This document shows, piece by piece, positions 33,407-43,227 of a stretch of DNA of 64,000 nt (within the stretch, counting starts at the first letter, position 1; each line of letters starts with the position of its first letter). Origin of the DNA: Rhodococcus triatomae BKS 15-14 (GTDB taxonomy: Bacteria > Actinomycetota > Actinomycetes > Mycobacteriales > Mycobacteriaceae); contig AODO01000062.1 of NCBI GenBank assembly GCA_000341795.1, positions 62,001 to 126,000 of the forward strand. Reading direction: 5' to 3'. The position numbers and the translations under genes are program-made. The notes under the pieces are model-generated. The model worked only from the letters and a program-made list of their open reading frames with translations, ran no database searches and was not told the DNA's origin.

Positions 33407-34300
33407 TCACTTCAGGCCGGAGCGGACGAACGCGTCGACGACGTAGCGCTGCAGGAACATGTAGATCAGGAAGATCGGCAGGCACGCGAGGCCCGACGCC
33501 GCCATGACCGCTCCCCAGTTGTCGCCCTCGGCGCCGAGGAAGCTGCGGATGCCGATCTGGACCAGCGCATCGGACTGCCGGAGCACCAGCGCGGGCCAGA
33601 GGTACTCGTTCCACGCGGAGATGAACAGCATGATGCCGAGCGCCGCGAGCGCCGGCTTCATGTTGGGAACCACCACCTTCCACAGCGTGGCCCACGAGCT
33701 CTGCCCGTCCATCGCGGACGCGTCCAGCAACTCGGTCGGGAACGCCTCCATGTGCTGACGCAGCAGCAGCACACCGAACGCCGAGCACAGGTTCGGGATC
33801 ACGACACCGGCAACGGTGTCGAGCAGTCCCATCTGCGAGATCAACAGGTAGTTCGGAATCATCGTGACCTGGAACGGCACCAGCCACGACCCCACGAACA
33901 GCATGAACAGGACCTGCTTGCCGAAGAAGTTCCAGCGCGCGAACGCGTACGCCGCGAGGATCGCCACGAGCAGCTGACTGACCGCCATCGCCCCCGCCAT
34001 GACGAACGTGTTCGTCAGCATCGACGCCATCGGGATCGTGTCCCAGACGTACCGGAAGTTCTCCACACTCAGCGGCCACGGGATCGGGCTGGACGAGAGC
34101 ATGTCCTCCGGCCGCCGGAAGGCGGTGGCGAACATCCAGTAGACGGGGAAGATGCTCAGCAGTGCCAGGACCGCGAGCACCACGTGCCCGGTCGCGATGC
34201 GGCCGGTGGTGCGCGACGCCACGGGTGCGTCGCCGACCACCCGGGGCGGTGTCGGTGCGGGGGTGGTGCGCGGGGGCGCGTCGACCATTACGAAGGACAT
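33407..34300 (-). CDS. Carbohydrate ABC transporter permease (UgpE/MalG type)
   Basis: 297-residue CUT1 permease with six membrane spans. The EAA loop that contacts the ATPase is ELLDASAMDGQSSWATLWKVVVPNMKPALA. SAWNEYLWPALVL is the usual MalG/UgpE motif near the end. Last gene of the RpiR-controlled operon, 11 bp after the first permease gene. Confidence 0.9.
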   Translation of the reverse strand: MSFVMVDAPPRTTPAPTPPRVVGDAPVASRTTGRIATGHVVLAVLALLSIFPVYWMFATAFRRPEDMLSSSPIPWPLSVENFRYVWDTIPMASMLTNTFVMAGAMAVSQLLVAILAAYAFARWNFFGKQVLFMLFVGSWLVPFQVTMIPNYLLISQMGLLDTVAGVVIPNLCSAFGVLLLRQHMEAFPTELLDASAMDGQSSWATLWKVVVPNMKPALAALGIMLFISAWNEYLWPALVLRQSDALVQIGIRSFLGAEGDNWGAVMAASGLACLPIFLIYMFLQRYVVDAFVRSGLK

Positions 34301-34311
34301 GTCGGTGTCAC

Positions 34312-35268
34312 CTAGTTGTCGTAGAAGCTCAGGCGGTCGGACAGCCGGACGAAGACGAACGCGATGACACCGAAGCCGAGGAAGAAGAGGGTGCCGGCGG
34401 CTGCGGAGAGTCCCGCGTCGAAGTTCCGGAAGCCGAACTCGTAGAGCAGGTAGTAGATGTTGGTGGTCGAGCCACTCGGCCCGCCCTGGGTGAGGACGTC
34501 GATCACGGGGTACGTCCACTGCGCGCTGAGCAGGACCGTCATCAACGCCAGGAACACCAGCGTCGGCGACAACAGCGGCAGCACGATGCGCCGCGTGATG
34601 GTCGCCCGGGACGCGCCGTCCAGTGACGCCGCGGACGCGTAGTCCGGGTTGATGCCCGCCATTCCCGCCGACACGACCAGGACACCGAATCCGAGCATCT
34701 GCCAACCGACGATCACCACGACTCCGATCAGGGCGACGCTCGGGTCCCGGAACACGTCACCGAGGTCGGCACCGAAGGTCGCCGCGACCCTCGGAATGGT
34801 CCCGGTGTCCGGTGCGAACAACCATCGCCAGATCGCACTGCTCGCCACCGGAGTCACGAGGAACGGCACGAAGATCAACGCCTGGTAGAACGTCTTCGAC
34901 CGCCCGGTCACCTGGTGGCTGAGCAGCGCGATCCCCACGGGCAGCACGAGGGAGAACACCATGAAGGCGCCGATGTAGAGCACCGTGTTCCACAGCGCCT
35001 GGTGCAGTTCCGGCAGAGCCAGCACTGTCGCGTAGTTGTCCAGTCCCACCGGCACTTTCGGCGTGGTCGGGATCATGTTCCACTGGTGGAAGGACAGGCC
35101 GATCGTCTCAGCGAGCGGCTTGTAGATCCACACGACCAGCAACGCCACCGACGGTGCCAGATACGCGAACGGAACGAGCTGACGACGCAGTGCGGGCCAC
35201 CGTCGCGGTGGCGCGTCGGCAGGCCCGGTCTCCCGAGACTCGGGCGCGGCGGACACTTCCACGAACAT
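34312..35268 (-). CDS. Carbohydrate ABC transporter permease (UgpA/MalF type)
   Basis: 318-residue CUT1 permease with six membrane spans after a Pro/Arg-rich cytoplasmic N-terminus. The EAA loop reads YASAASLDGASRATITRRIVLPLLSP, and LTQGGPSGSTTNIYYLLYE is the characteristic segment of this subunit. Forms a heterodimer with the product of the next gene. Preceded by the phosphodiesterase gene 25 bp upstream. Confidence 0.9.
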   Translation of the reverse strand: MFVEVSAAPESRETGPADAPPRRWPALRRQLVPFAYLAPSVALLVVWIYKPLAETIGLSFHQWNMIPTTPKVPVGLDNYATVLALPELHQALWNTVLYIGAFMVFSLVLPVGIALLSHQVTGRSKTFYQALIFVPFLVTPVASSAIWRWLFAPDTGTIPRVAATFGADLGDVFRDPSVALIGVVVIVGWQMLGFGVLVVSAGMAGINPDYASAASLDGASRATITRRIVLPLLSPTLVFLALMTVLLSAQWTYPVIDVLTQGGPSGSTTNIYYLLYEFGFRNFDAGLSAAAGTLFFLGFGVIAFVFVRLSDRLSFYDN

Positions 35269-35293
35269 GGTGTTCTCCTCGATTCACCGCTGT

Positions 35294-36181
35294 CTAGTGA
35301 GCGACGGGCTGCGACATGAAGGCCAGGGCCTCCTCGGTCGTCATGTTCTGGATGGCGGCCATGGTCTCGGCCTTCATCTCGTACAGAGTGGGGCCCTCCT
35401 CCACGGGCACGACGGTGTGCAGGACGCGGTCCGCGTACACGTGAACGAGGTTGAAGGACTGCCCGCTGTCCTGACCGCGCATGCCGCCACCGGGGAACAG
35501 GTCCTGGGTGTAGCAGGTCGCCGATGCCACCGAGACAGGGATGCCACCGAAGGTGCAGGTCGTCGAGTAGTGCAGGTGGCCACCGAGGATGCCGCGAACA
35601 TCGGTGCCCCGCAGCACGTCCTCCAGTCGCCGCTGCTCCCGGAGCTCGACGAACTCGAGGATCTGCAGCGGGCTGGGCACGGGCGGGTGGTGCAGTGCGA
35701 GCAGTGTGCCGTGCGGCGCGGGCGTGGCGAGGACGTCGGTCAGCCAGTCCAGCTGCTCGTCGGTGATCTCGCCGTGGTGATGGCCCGGCACGGTGCTGTC
35801 GAGGGCGATGATCCGCAGCCCGTCGATGTCGTGCACGATGTCGACGGATTCCTGCGTGGGTTCCCCGCCCAGCAGCCCGGCGCGGAACTCGGGGCGACTG
35901 TCGTGGTTGCCCATCACCCAGATCACCTTCGCGCCCAGCTTCTCCGCGGCCGGCTCGACCAGGTCCCGCAGCCTGGCGTACGCCTGCGGGTTACCCGCGT
36001 CGGCGAGGTCACCGGTGAACACGATCGCCTCGGGCCGCTGACCGCTGCTGTCGAGTCTCTCGAACAGCCGGCCCAGCTTGGCGTCGCTGTCCACCTTGCC
36101 GTGCAGCAGCTCACCGTCACCGACGAAGTGGGTGTCGCTCACGTGGAGGATGTAGTGGTCGGGATTTCCGTACTCGGACAT
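35294..36181 (-). CDS. Metallophosphodiesterase, Rv0805/GpdQ type
   Basis: 295-residue class III phosphodiesterase with a dinuclear metal site. Asp16 and His18 (SDTHF), Asp58 (GDLAD), Asn92-His93 (GNHD), LALHHPP and the GGHLH block are all intact. Overall similarity to M. tuberculosis Rv0805 is high, including PGHHHGEI and [18 protein letters not shown]. Rv0805 hydrolyses cyclic nucleotides slowly and other phosphodiesters faster. Because the gene sits inside an Ugp-like transport operon, a phosphodiester taken up by that transporter is the more likely substrate here (inference). No signal peptide, so it acts in the cytoplasm. Confidence 0.88.
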   Translation of the reverse strand: MSEYGNPDHYILHVSDTHFVGDGELLHGKVDSDAKLGRLFERLDSSGQRPEAIVFTGDLADAGNPQAYARLRDLVEPAAEKLGAKVIWVMGNHDSRPEFRAGLLGGEPTQESVDIVHDIDGLRIIALDSTVPGHHHGEITDEQLDWLTDVLATPAPHGTLLALHHPPVPSPLQILEFVELREQRRLEDVLRGTDVRGILGGHLHYSTTCTFGGIPVSVASATCYTQDLFPGGGMRGQDSGQSFNLVHVYADRVLHTVVPVEEGPTLYEMKAETMAAIQNMTTEEALAFMSQPVAH

Positions 36182-36211
36182 GTCTTCTCCTCGATTTGGC
36201 TGACTGTGCGC

Positions 36212-36979
36212 TCAGGACAGCAGGAAGGTGCGCAGGGTGGTGAGTTCGGTGTCGCTCATGCCGTGGTTCCGCAGGTAGTTCGCGGCGCCGCCGTGTTCGG
36301 TGTCGATGTCCGCCAGGGTGGTCCGCATGAGCTCCGCGGGGCTGGCGGAGACGATGCCCTCGATGTCGAACCCCTCCGGCAGGACCACTCGGGCCCGGAA
36401 GGAGGCGACCATGGCCTCCGCCCATTCCCCGTGCAGCATCGTCTCGGACAGCGCGTAGTCCGCGACGACGTCGCGCGTCTCGACCCCGACCGCGGCCAGC
36501 GCCAGGGCGACGACCAGGCCGGTGCGGTCCTTGCCCGCGGTGCAGTGCACCAGCGCGGGTGCCTCACCGGCGGCGGCGATCAGCCGTACCGCACCGGTGA
36601 GGTTCTCGGCGTGGTCGGTGATCATGGTGCGGTACAACGAGGCCAGGTCGAACGCGGCGCCGGGACGATCGGAGATCGTGTGCTCGACGGGGCCGTCGTA
36701 GACGGGGCGGTGAACCTCGCTGTGTCCGACACCGGCGAGCGCGTTCGGCGCTGTGGTGCGCTCCTCGCTCTCGCGAAGGTCGACGACGAGCCCGAGTCCC
36801 AGTTCGGCCAGGGCGTCGCGGCCGGACTGGTCGACGGCGTGCAGGGCGTCGGAACGAAACAGCCTGCCCCAGCGGGTTGTCCGATCACCGGCCGCGTAGC
36901 CGCCGACGTCGCGGAAGTTGTAGGTGCCCGCGAGCGGCAGGCGACGGGTCGCCTGCGTCGACGGAAGCGTGCTGGTCAT
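36212..36979 (-). CDS. PtpB-type (Y_phosphatase3) phosphatase
   Basis: 255-residue Cys-dependent phosphatase. The P-loop is HCTAGKDRTG with Cys146 nucleophile and Arg152; the Lys and Asp inside the loop are the signature of PtpB/LipA-like enzymes, which accept phosphotyrosine, phosphoserine and phosphoinositides. NFRDVGGYA near residue 21 and GRLFRSDAL are the family's N-terminal motifs. Its place between a binding protein gene and a phosphodiesterase gene suggests that it dephosphorylates an imported compound (inference) rather than host proteins. Confidence 0.88.
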   Translation of the reverse strand: MTSTLPSTQATRRLPLAGTYNFRDVGGYAAGDRTTRWGRLFRSDALHAVDQSGRDALAELGLGLVVDLRESEERTTAPNALAGVGHSEVHRPVYDGPVEHTISDRPGAAFDLASLYRTMITDHAENLTGAVRLIAAAGEAPALVHCTAGKDRTGLVVALALAAVGVETRDVVADYALSETMLHGEWAEAMVASFRARVVLPEGFDIEGIVSASPAELMRTTLADIDTEHGGAANYLRNHGMSDTELTTLRTFLLS

Positions 36980-37001
36980 GGTGGGGTGCCTTCCGTTCGT
37001 G

Positions 37002-38363
37002 TCAGGAGATGAGGTCCTGGGCGCGCTGCTGGGCGGCGTCCAGGGTCGCGGCGGGATCCTTGCCGTAGAAGACGGATTCCTCGATCGCCGTCGCGAGGAT
37101 GTCGTCGACCTGCACGTAGCTGTTGCCGGGGTAGGAGACCCACGGTTCCAGCCGATCGAGCTGGGCCAGGTTCGGCTCGATCAGTGGGTTGGCTTGCGCC
37201 CACGGCTGCAGGGCGTTCGGGTCCTCGGTCAGCGAGGTGCGCAGCGGCAGGTACCCGATCTTGCTGGAGATCTCGGTGTAGGCGTGGTCGGAGGTCATGA
37301 ACTTGACGAGCTCCCACGAGGCGCGCTGCTTGGCCGGATCCTGGGAGAAGATGAAGAGTCCCGACCCCGAGTTCGTCGGCACGGCCTCGTGGCCCTCGAA
37401 GGCGGGCATCGCGGCGGTCTGCAGGTTCCAGCCACCGGTCTCGGCCGCGCTGATGAACGCGCCCTGGTAGGCGGAGGTGGTCAGTGTCAGCGCGGTCTCG
37501 CCCTTCATGAAGGACTCACCCTGAGAAGTGGCCGCCTGATTCGCGAGTACGCCGGCATCGAACATCTCACGGAGCGCGGTGACCGCCTCGACCGACTCGG
37601 GCTCGCCGAACTCGATGGTGGTCCGGTCGTCCGACAGCACCGCGCCGCCCGTGGAGCGGAACAGGGCCTGCATGCACCAGTTTCCACCCTTCACCGAGCA
37701 CGAGACGGACAGTGCCGGTTTGCCGGTCGCCGACGTGACCTTCCGTGCGACGTCCACGACCTTCGGCCACGTCGACAGGTCGACGTCGGCGGGAACGCCG
37801 GCCTTCTCGAGCACCGACGCATTGAAGAACAGGACCGGCGTCGAGAAGACGTACGGCACACCGTAGGTGGCGCCGTTCCAGTCACCGAGCACCTTGGCGC
37901 GTGGGTGGAAGGGGTGCGCACCACCGAAGTTCTCCTCGACTGCCTCCTCACCCACCAGGGTGTCGAGGTTCTGCGCCTTGAGCTGGTTGACCGCGAAATC
38001 GACCGTGTCGAAGGTCATCTGACCCACGTCCGGGGGACTGCCCGCGAGCATCTGGGTCTGCACGCTGGCGGCGGTGGCCACACCGGAGGCGCCCGCGGCG
38101 CCCTGCGGCGGTTGTGCCTTCACGGTGATGTTCGGATGCTCCGCCTCGAAGTCCTCGATCAGGCCGGTGATGGTGTCGGTCCACACGCCGGCCTGCTGGA
38201 GGTTGTACGACTCGAAGACGATCTCGACCTTCTGGTTCGGATCGAGTTCGGGGACAACACTTCCACTGCCTGCTGCGGCGTCGACAGTGCCGGTGGCACA
38301 ACCGGTGAGGGTGAGCGCGGCCGCCGTCAGCGCGACGGCCGCGGACACAGTGGTTCTGCGCAT
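37002..38363 (-). CDS. Carbohydrate ABC transporter substrate-binding lipoprotein
   Basis: 453-residue family 1 extracellular binding protein. The signal peptide ends with LTLTGC, giving a lipid-modified Cys near residue 21. The mature part shows MLAGSPPDVGQMTF, YGVPYVFSTPVLFFNASVLEKAGV and PTNSGSGLFIFSQDPAKQRASWELVKFMTS, all standard for UgpB/MalE-like proteins. ATG at 38363 is chosen because the lipoprotein signal begins there. AAGGAG lies upstream. Ligand unknown; operon contents favour a phosphorylated sugar or glycerophosphodiester. Confidence 0.9.
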   Translation of the reverse strand: MRRTTVSAAVALTAAALTLTGCATGTVDAAAGSGSVVPELDPNQKVEIVFESYNLQQAGVWTDTITGLIEDFEAEHPNITVKAQPPQGAAGASGVATAASVQTQMLAGSPPDVGQMTFDTVDFAVNQLKAQNLDTLVGEEAVEENFGGAHPFHPRAKVLGDWNGATYGVPYVFSTPVLFFNASVLEKAGVPADVDLSTWPKVVDVARKVTSATGKPALSVSCSVKGGNWCMQALFRSTGGAVLSDDRTTIEFGEPESVEAVTALREMFDAGVLANQAATSQGESFMKGETALTLTTSAYQGAFISAAETGGWNLQTAAMPAFEGHEAVPTNSGSGLFIFSQDPAKQRASWELVKFMTSDHAYTEISSKIGYLPLRTSLTEDPNALQPWAQANPLIEPNLAQLDRLEPWVSYPGNSYVQVDDILATAIEESVFYGKDPAATLDAAQQRAQDLIS

Positions 38364-38413
38364 TGCTGGTAACACTCCTTGACGTGGTGGTGAGGGTGTC
38401 GGTGGGAGGTCGA

Positions 38414-39553
<1,140 letters not shown>

Positions 39554-39580
39554 GCTCAACTCCCGATGAAATGGCGTTAC

Positions 39581-39599
39581 CCAAACGCGGTCCGTTTGG
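39581..39599. promoter_or_regulatory. Inverted repeat before the sugar ABC operon, probable RpiR operator
   Basis: CCAAACG-CGGTC-CGTTTGG has perfect 7-bp arms and lies 28-46 nt upstream of the ATPase start. The rpiR gene directly precedes it. Confidence 0.55.
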
Positions 39600-39657
39600 A
39601 ATTCCTGTTACATCGGTAGTCAGCCAGCCGAAGATGAACTGCTGTCGAATCGGAACA

Positions 39658-39688
39658 CAACCGTTCGTGATGCTTACGGCAACGGTTG
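39658..39688 (-). terminator. Inverted repeat just after the rpiR stop codon
   Basis: CAACCGTT and AACGGTTG, 15 nt apart, begin about 10 nt after the end of rpiR on the minus strand. It could end the rpiR transcript, or be a second operator. Confidence 0.35.
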
Positions 39689-39697
39689 CGCCTTCAA

Positions 39698-40573
39698 TCA
39701 CTCGTCCGGGTTGAGCAGCCCCACAACCTGTTTCAGGCTTCGCTCCGCGGCAGCCGCCGACCCGTCCCGGACGTTGCACACCGCCACCTGCAGTCCGATC
39801 AGGAACGACAGCACGACCACGGTCGAGGACACACCGTGCGCGCTCCACGGTCCCGCACCGCCCACCACCAGCGCGATGTCCGAGCGGGTGGCCAGATCGG
39901 ACCGCGCGTGCCCGGTGACACCGATGACCGTGGCGCCCGCGTTCCTCGCCGCGTCTGCCGGCGCCAGCGTGTAGGAGTTCATTCCGCTGTCACTGATCAC
40001 CAGGCACACGTCGGACTCCGACAGGTGGCTGGCGCTCAACTGCTGAACCACCGCGTCCACGGGCGCCTCCGCGGGGCGACCGTTGAGGACCAACCGGAAC
40101 GCGAGCGCCGACGCGCACGGCGCCGACGCGCCGCCGTTGCCGACGATCAGGACCCGCTCCGCCGCGGCGAGGGCCGTCACCGCCGCCTCGAGCGCTTCCT
40201 CGTCGAGCGGCGACAGTGCGGTCCCGAGGTCGCGCGCCACCTCGTCGAACACGGTCCTCATCAGACCCATCGGGGTCTCGGTCGGGTCGGCGGCTCCGGA
40301 TTCCCCGCTCCCCGCCGCCCCCAGGTCGCGCAGCAACAGCATCCGCAGGTGCTGGAACCCGGTGAACCCGAGGTTCTGGCACGCCCGGACCACGGTCGCC
40401 GAAGACGTGGACGCCTGCTCCGCGAGATCCGCCGCCGACCACCACGCGACCTCCCGGGGCCGGCCCAGGCACACCTCCGCTACCCGCCGTTCGCTCGGCG
40501 CGAGGGAGGTGACGCGGGCGCGGATCACGGCCAGCGTGGACCCGACCGGTGGATCGCTCTGCTGCGGTTGCAT
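39698..40573 (-). CDS. MurR/RpiR family regulator with SIS domain
   Basis: 291-residue regulator. An N-terminal HTH_6 (VAWWSAADLAEQASTSSATVVRACQNLGFTGF-like region, about 40-75) is followed by a SIS phosphosugar-binding domain (about 125-260) with VLIVGNGGASAPCASALAFRL and CLVISDSGMNSYTLAPADAARNAGATVIGVTG. RpiR proteins sense phosphosugars, which supports a phosphorylated sugar as ligand of the operon. ATG at 40573 is used; GTG at 40579 is possible. It reads in the same direction as the ABC operon and is separated from it by 144 bp containing two inverted repeats. Confidence 0.9.
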   Translation of the reverse strand: MQPQQSDPPVGSTLAVIRARVTSLAPSERRVAEVCLGRPREVAWWSAADLAEQASTSSATVVRACQNLGFTGFQHLRMLLLRDLGAAGSGESGAADPTETPMGLMRTVFDEVARDLGTALSPLDEEALEAAVTALAAAERVLIVGNGGASAPCASALAFRLVLNGRPAEAPVDAVVQQLSASHLSESDVCLVISDSGMNSYTLAPADAARNAGATVIGVTGHARSDLATRSDIALVVGGAGPWSAHGVSSTVVVLSFLIGLQVAVCNVRDGSAAAAERSLKQVVGLLNPDE

Positions 40574-40703
40574 CGGCACTGACTAACACAGCTGCGTGAA
40601 CACCTGGTTACCGCAACGTTCAGGCATCGGAGCGATCACGACCGAAGGCATTGCAGAACGGCCTGGCTATGTTGGAGAGCGAGTTTCTCGAAGGAGGTCC
40701 CCC

Positions 40704-41480
40704 ATGACGGCAGCGACGACGCCGCGCGTCGACATCAGACGCGCAGAGGATCGGCTCTCCACCCGGATCGCCTGGCTCGACTCGAAGCACTCCTTCTCCT
40801 TCGGTCAGCACTACGACCCCGACAACACTCATCACGGGATGCTCCTCGTCCACAACGACGACATCGTGTCGCCCGGTCAGGGGTTCGACACGCATCCGCA
40901 CCGCGACATGGAGATCGTCACCTGGGTGCTGCGCGGATCGCTCGTGCATCAGGACTCGATGGGACACGCAGGCGTCATCTATCCGGGACTCGCCCAGCGG
41001 ATGAGCGCAGGTACCGGCATCCTGCACTCCGAGAAGAACGACTCGTGGCGACTCGCCGGATCGCAGAGCCCCGAACACTCCGAGCCGGTCCGCTTCATCC
41101 AGATGTGGGTACTACCCGACGAAGCGGGCGTGCGCCCCGGCTACGAGCAACTCGAGGTCGAGGACGAGCTGATGCGTGGCGGCCTCGTTCCGGTTGCATC
41201 GGGGATGCGGAAGCACCGTGGCGGTGCAGCGATCAGCATCAACAACGCGGGCGCGGCCCTGTCCGTCGCACGGCTTCGCTCCGGCGAATCCGTCACCCTC
41301 CCGGAAGCCCCCTACCTGCACCTCTTCGTGGCGGAAGGCGAGGCGGACCTCGAAGGCGCCGGACGCCTGGCGGAGGGCGACGCGGTCCGGTTCACCGCGA
41401 CCGGCGGTCAACGGCTCACTGCGACCGGCGGTCCCGCCGAGGTCCTCGTCTGGGAGATGCACGAGAGGCTCGGAGGCTGA
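40704..41480 (+). CDS. Pirin family protein (third copy, YhaK-like)
   Basis: 258-residue pirin, a paralogue of the copy at 32650. It shows RIAWLDSKHSFSFGQHYDPDNTHHG, the metal site GFDTHPHRDMEIVTWVLRGSLVHQDS and SAGTGILHSEKND. Very strong ribosome-binding site AAGGAGGT 5 nt before the ATG. TATGTT at about 40668 could be its -10. Divergent from rpiR, and ended by a 16-bp perfect hairpin, so it is a single-gene unit. Confidence 0.9.
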   Translation: MTAATTPRVDIRRAEDRLSTRIAWLDSKHSFSFGQHYDPDNTHHGMLLVHNDDIVSPGQGFDTHPHRDMEIVTWVLRGSLVHQDSMGHAGVIYPGLAQRMSAGTGILHSEKNDSWRLAGSQSPEHSEPVRFIQMWVLPDEAGVRPGYEQLEVEDELMRGGLVPVASGMRKHRGGAAISINNAGAALSVARLRSGESVTLPEAPYLHLFVAEGEADLEGAGRLAEGDAVRFTATGGQRLTATGGPAEVLVWEMHERLGG

Positions 41481-41517
41481 GCGTCGTCAGCGCCCGCTCG
41501 CCGGGCGCTGACGACGC
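41481..41517 (+). terminator. Hairpin terminator after third pirin gene
   Basis: Perfect 16-bp stem (41481-41496 with 41502-41517) with loop CTCGC, starting one base after the stop codon. No T-run. Confidence 0.75.
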
Positions 41518-41546
41518 AACTCGGGGGCAGTGATACAAAAGTGGTC

Positions 41547-42452
41547 ATGACCTCCATTGATGCACCTCGAATCGACCGGCTGATGGCGATGATGGGCGCC
41601 CACCCCGGCACCTTCGAGCCCGGCCGCATCGAGTTCACCCAGGAGGTCGGCTCCCGGTTCCACGATCATCGCGGTCGCACCGTCCTCGGATCGGTCGGCG
41701 TCCTCGTCGACGGTGTCCCGGGAGGAGCCGCCGGGCGTTCGGTTCCCCGGGGTACTCAGACGGTGCTGTCGCAGATCACCGCGACACTCGCCGCTCCCCT
41801 GCCCGCCAGTGGCCCGGTGGTCGCCCGCGGGCACGTCGTCCACCTCGATCTCGACACCGGAATCGGACTCTCCGCGGGCGAGCTGACCGGTCCCGACGGA
41901 CAGGCCCATGCGGTGCTGACCGCCCGATCCGTGGTCGTCACCCGCGACGCCACCCACGCCGACGCCGTGTTCGGCGGCGACGCGCTCGCCGAACCCGAAC
42001 CCGAACCGGGCACGGACCCCGCCGAGTTCGCCGAGCTGACCGGACTGGACATCGTGTCGGCCATCGGAGCGGGCACCGTTGCCCGCGGACCGCTCGCGGG
42101 ACTGTTCGGTGTCGAGTTGGTCGAGGTCGACCGCGGCCGGGTCGTCGCGGAGTTCGCCCCGCAGCCGTGGATGGCGAACTATCTCGGCACCGTGCAGGGC
42201 GGCAACCTGATTTCGGTGTCGGACCTTGCGGCCGGGCTCACCGCGCAGACCCTCACCGCCGCCGGACAGGACTACCGTGCACTCGATCTGCGGATCGACT
42301 TCGTGCGTTCCCCCGCGCTCGACAGCGGACCGGTCCGGGTGCGATCCGAGGTCGTGCGCGCCGGCAGGCGGCTCGCGTTGATCGACACCGAGCTCGTCGA
42401 CACGTCCGGCGTCCTGCTCGCCCGCGCACAGTCCAGCGTCCAACTGTTCTGA
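41547..42452 (+). CDS. Double-hotdog PaaI-like thioesterase
   Basis: 301 residues forming two hotdog domains (about 1-135 and 170-300). The second contains the thioesterase pattern WMANYLGTVQGGNLISVSDLAAGLTAQTL and DLRIDFVRSPALDSGPVRVRSEVVRAGRRLALIDTEL, as in PaaI-family acyl-CoA thioesterases. The first is more divergent, with RGTQTVLSQITATLAAPL. The ATG at 41547 has no ribosome-binding site; TACAAA about 7 nt upstream hints at a leaderless mRNA. Substrate unknown. Confidence 0.82.
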   Translation: MTSIDAPRIDRLMAMMGAHPGTFEPGRIEFTQEVGSRFHDHRGRTVLGSVGVLVDGVPGGAAGRSVPRGTQTVLSQITATLAAPLPASGPVVARGHVVHLDLDTGIGLSAGELTGPDGQAHAVLTARSVVVTRDATHADAVFGGDALAEPEPEPGTDPAEFAELTGLDIVSAIGAGTVARGPLAGLFGVELVEVDRGRVVAEFAPQPWMANYLGTVQGGNLISVSDLAAGLTAQTLTAAGQDYRALDLRIDFVRSPALDSGPVRVRSEVVRAGRRLALIDTELVDTSGVLLARAQSSVQLF

Positions 42453-42510
42453 CGCTCGCGGGTCTACGCTGCGAGGTGGGCGTCGCCCGGCGCCAGGCCG
42501 GAGGAGCGCG

Positions 42511-43137
42511 ATGACGAATCAGCCACCGAATCCCGACGGAACACCCGAAGGTCAGCCGCCGCAGTACGGGCCGCCCGGTTCCGGTCAACCACAGAATCCC
42601 GGTTCGCCGCAGTATCCGGGTTCGCCGCAGTACCCGGGTTCGCCGCAGTACCCGGGATCACCGCAGTACGGCCAGCCGTACCAGAGTGGATATCCGCCGC
42701 CCGGCTACCCGCCGCCCGGATATCAGGCGCAGCCGCCCCGGTCGCCGAGCAACGGTGCAGGGATCGCCGCACTGATCCTCGGCATTCTCGGTGTCCTCAC
42801 CCTGTGGACGATCATCGGCGGCTTCGTCTTCGGTGTCCTCGCGATCATCCTCGGAGTCGTCGGCCGCTCACAGTTCAAGAAGCAACAGGCCACGAACGGC
42901 GGCATGTCCGTCGCGGGAATCGTTCTCGGCGTCCTGGCGCTCCTCGGCACGATCGGCTTCGTGGTGCTCGGGATCGGGCTGTTCACGATGATCGGCGGCC
43001 GTGACTTCGTCGACTGCGTGCAGGATGCAGGCAACGACAGCGCCGCCGTCCAGCAGTGCGAGGACGAGTTCAAGCAGAGCGTCGAGAACCGGTTCTCCAT
43101 CACCCTTCCCCCCACTCCCGCTCCCGCCCCACGCTGA
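42511..43137 (+). CDS. DUF4190 membrane protein with Pro/Gly/Tyr-rich N-terminus
   Basis: 208 residues. Residues about 1-77 are a low-complexity cytoplasmic tail with four GSPQYP-type repeats and two YPPPG repeats. Two membrane spans follow (about 84-112 and 134-160) in a DUF4190 domain (IAALILGILGVLT...ILGVVGRSQFKKQ...MSVAGIVLGVLALLG). The outer C-terminal segment has two Cys (DCVQDAGND and QQCEDEF) that may form a disulfide. Function unknown; such proteins are common in actinobacteria. The ATG at 42511 has GGAGG upstream. Confidence 0.82.
   Translation: MTNQPPNPDGTPEGQPPQYGPPGSGQPQNPGSPQYPGSPQYPGSPQYPGSPQYGQPYQSGYPPPGYPPPGYQAQPPRSPSNGAGIAALILGILGVLTLWTIIGGFVFGVLAIILGVVGRSQFKKQQATNGGMSVAGIVLGVLALLGTIGFVVLGIGLFTMIGGRDFVDCVQDAGNDSAAVQQCEDEFKQSVENRFSITLPPTPAPAPR
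42601..42672 (+). repeat. Four 18-bp tandem repeats inside the DUF4190 gene
   Basis: Each unit encodes GSPQY plus P or G (ggttcgccgcagtatccg type). Copies 2 and 3 are identical, copy 1 differs by one base and copy 4 by several. Prone to in-frame expansion or loss. Confidence 0.85.
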
Positions 43138-43227
43138 CGCTCACAGCAACCTCGCAGGAACGGTCGAGCGACGCCACAGGGTCCCTCGACAGGATCGAGT
43201 CGACAACGACAGCGATCGGAGTGGAAC

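Noticed and set aside
42601-42672. Regular 18-bp repeats considered as a CRISPR-like array
   Set aside because: Contiguous, without spacers, in frame, and encoding a Gly-Ser-Pro-Gln-Tyr-Pro repeat in a real protein.
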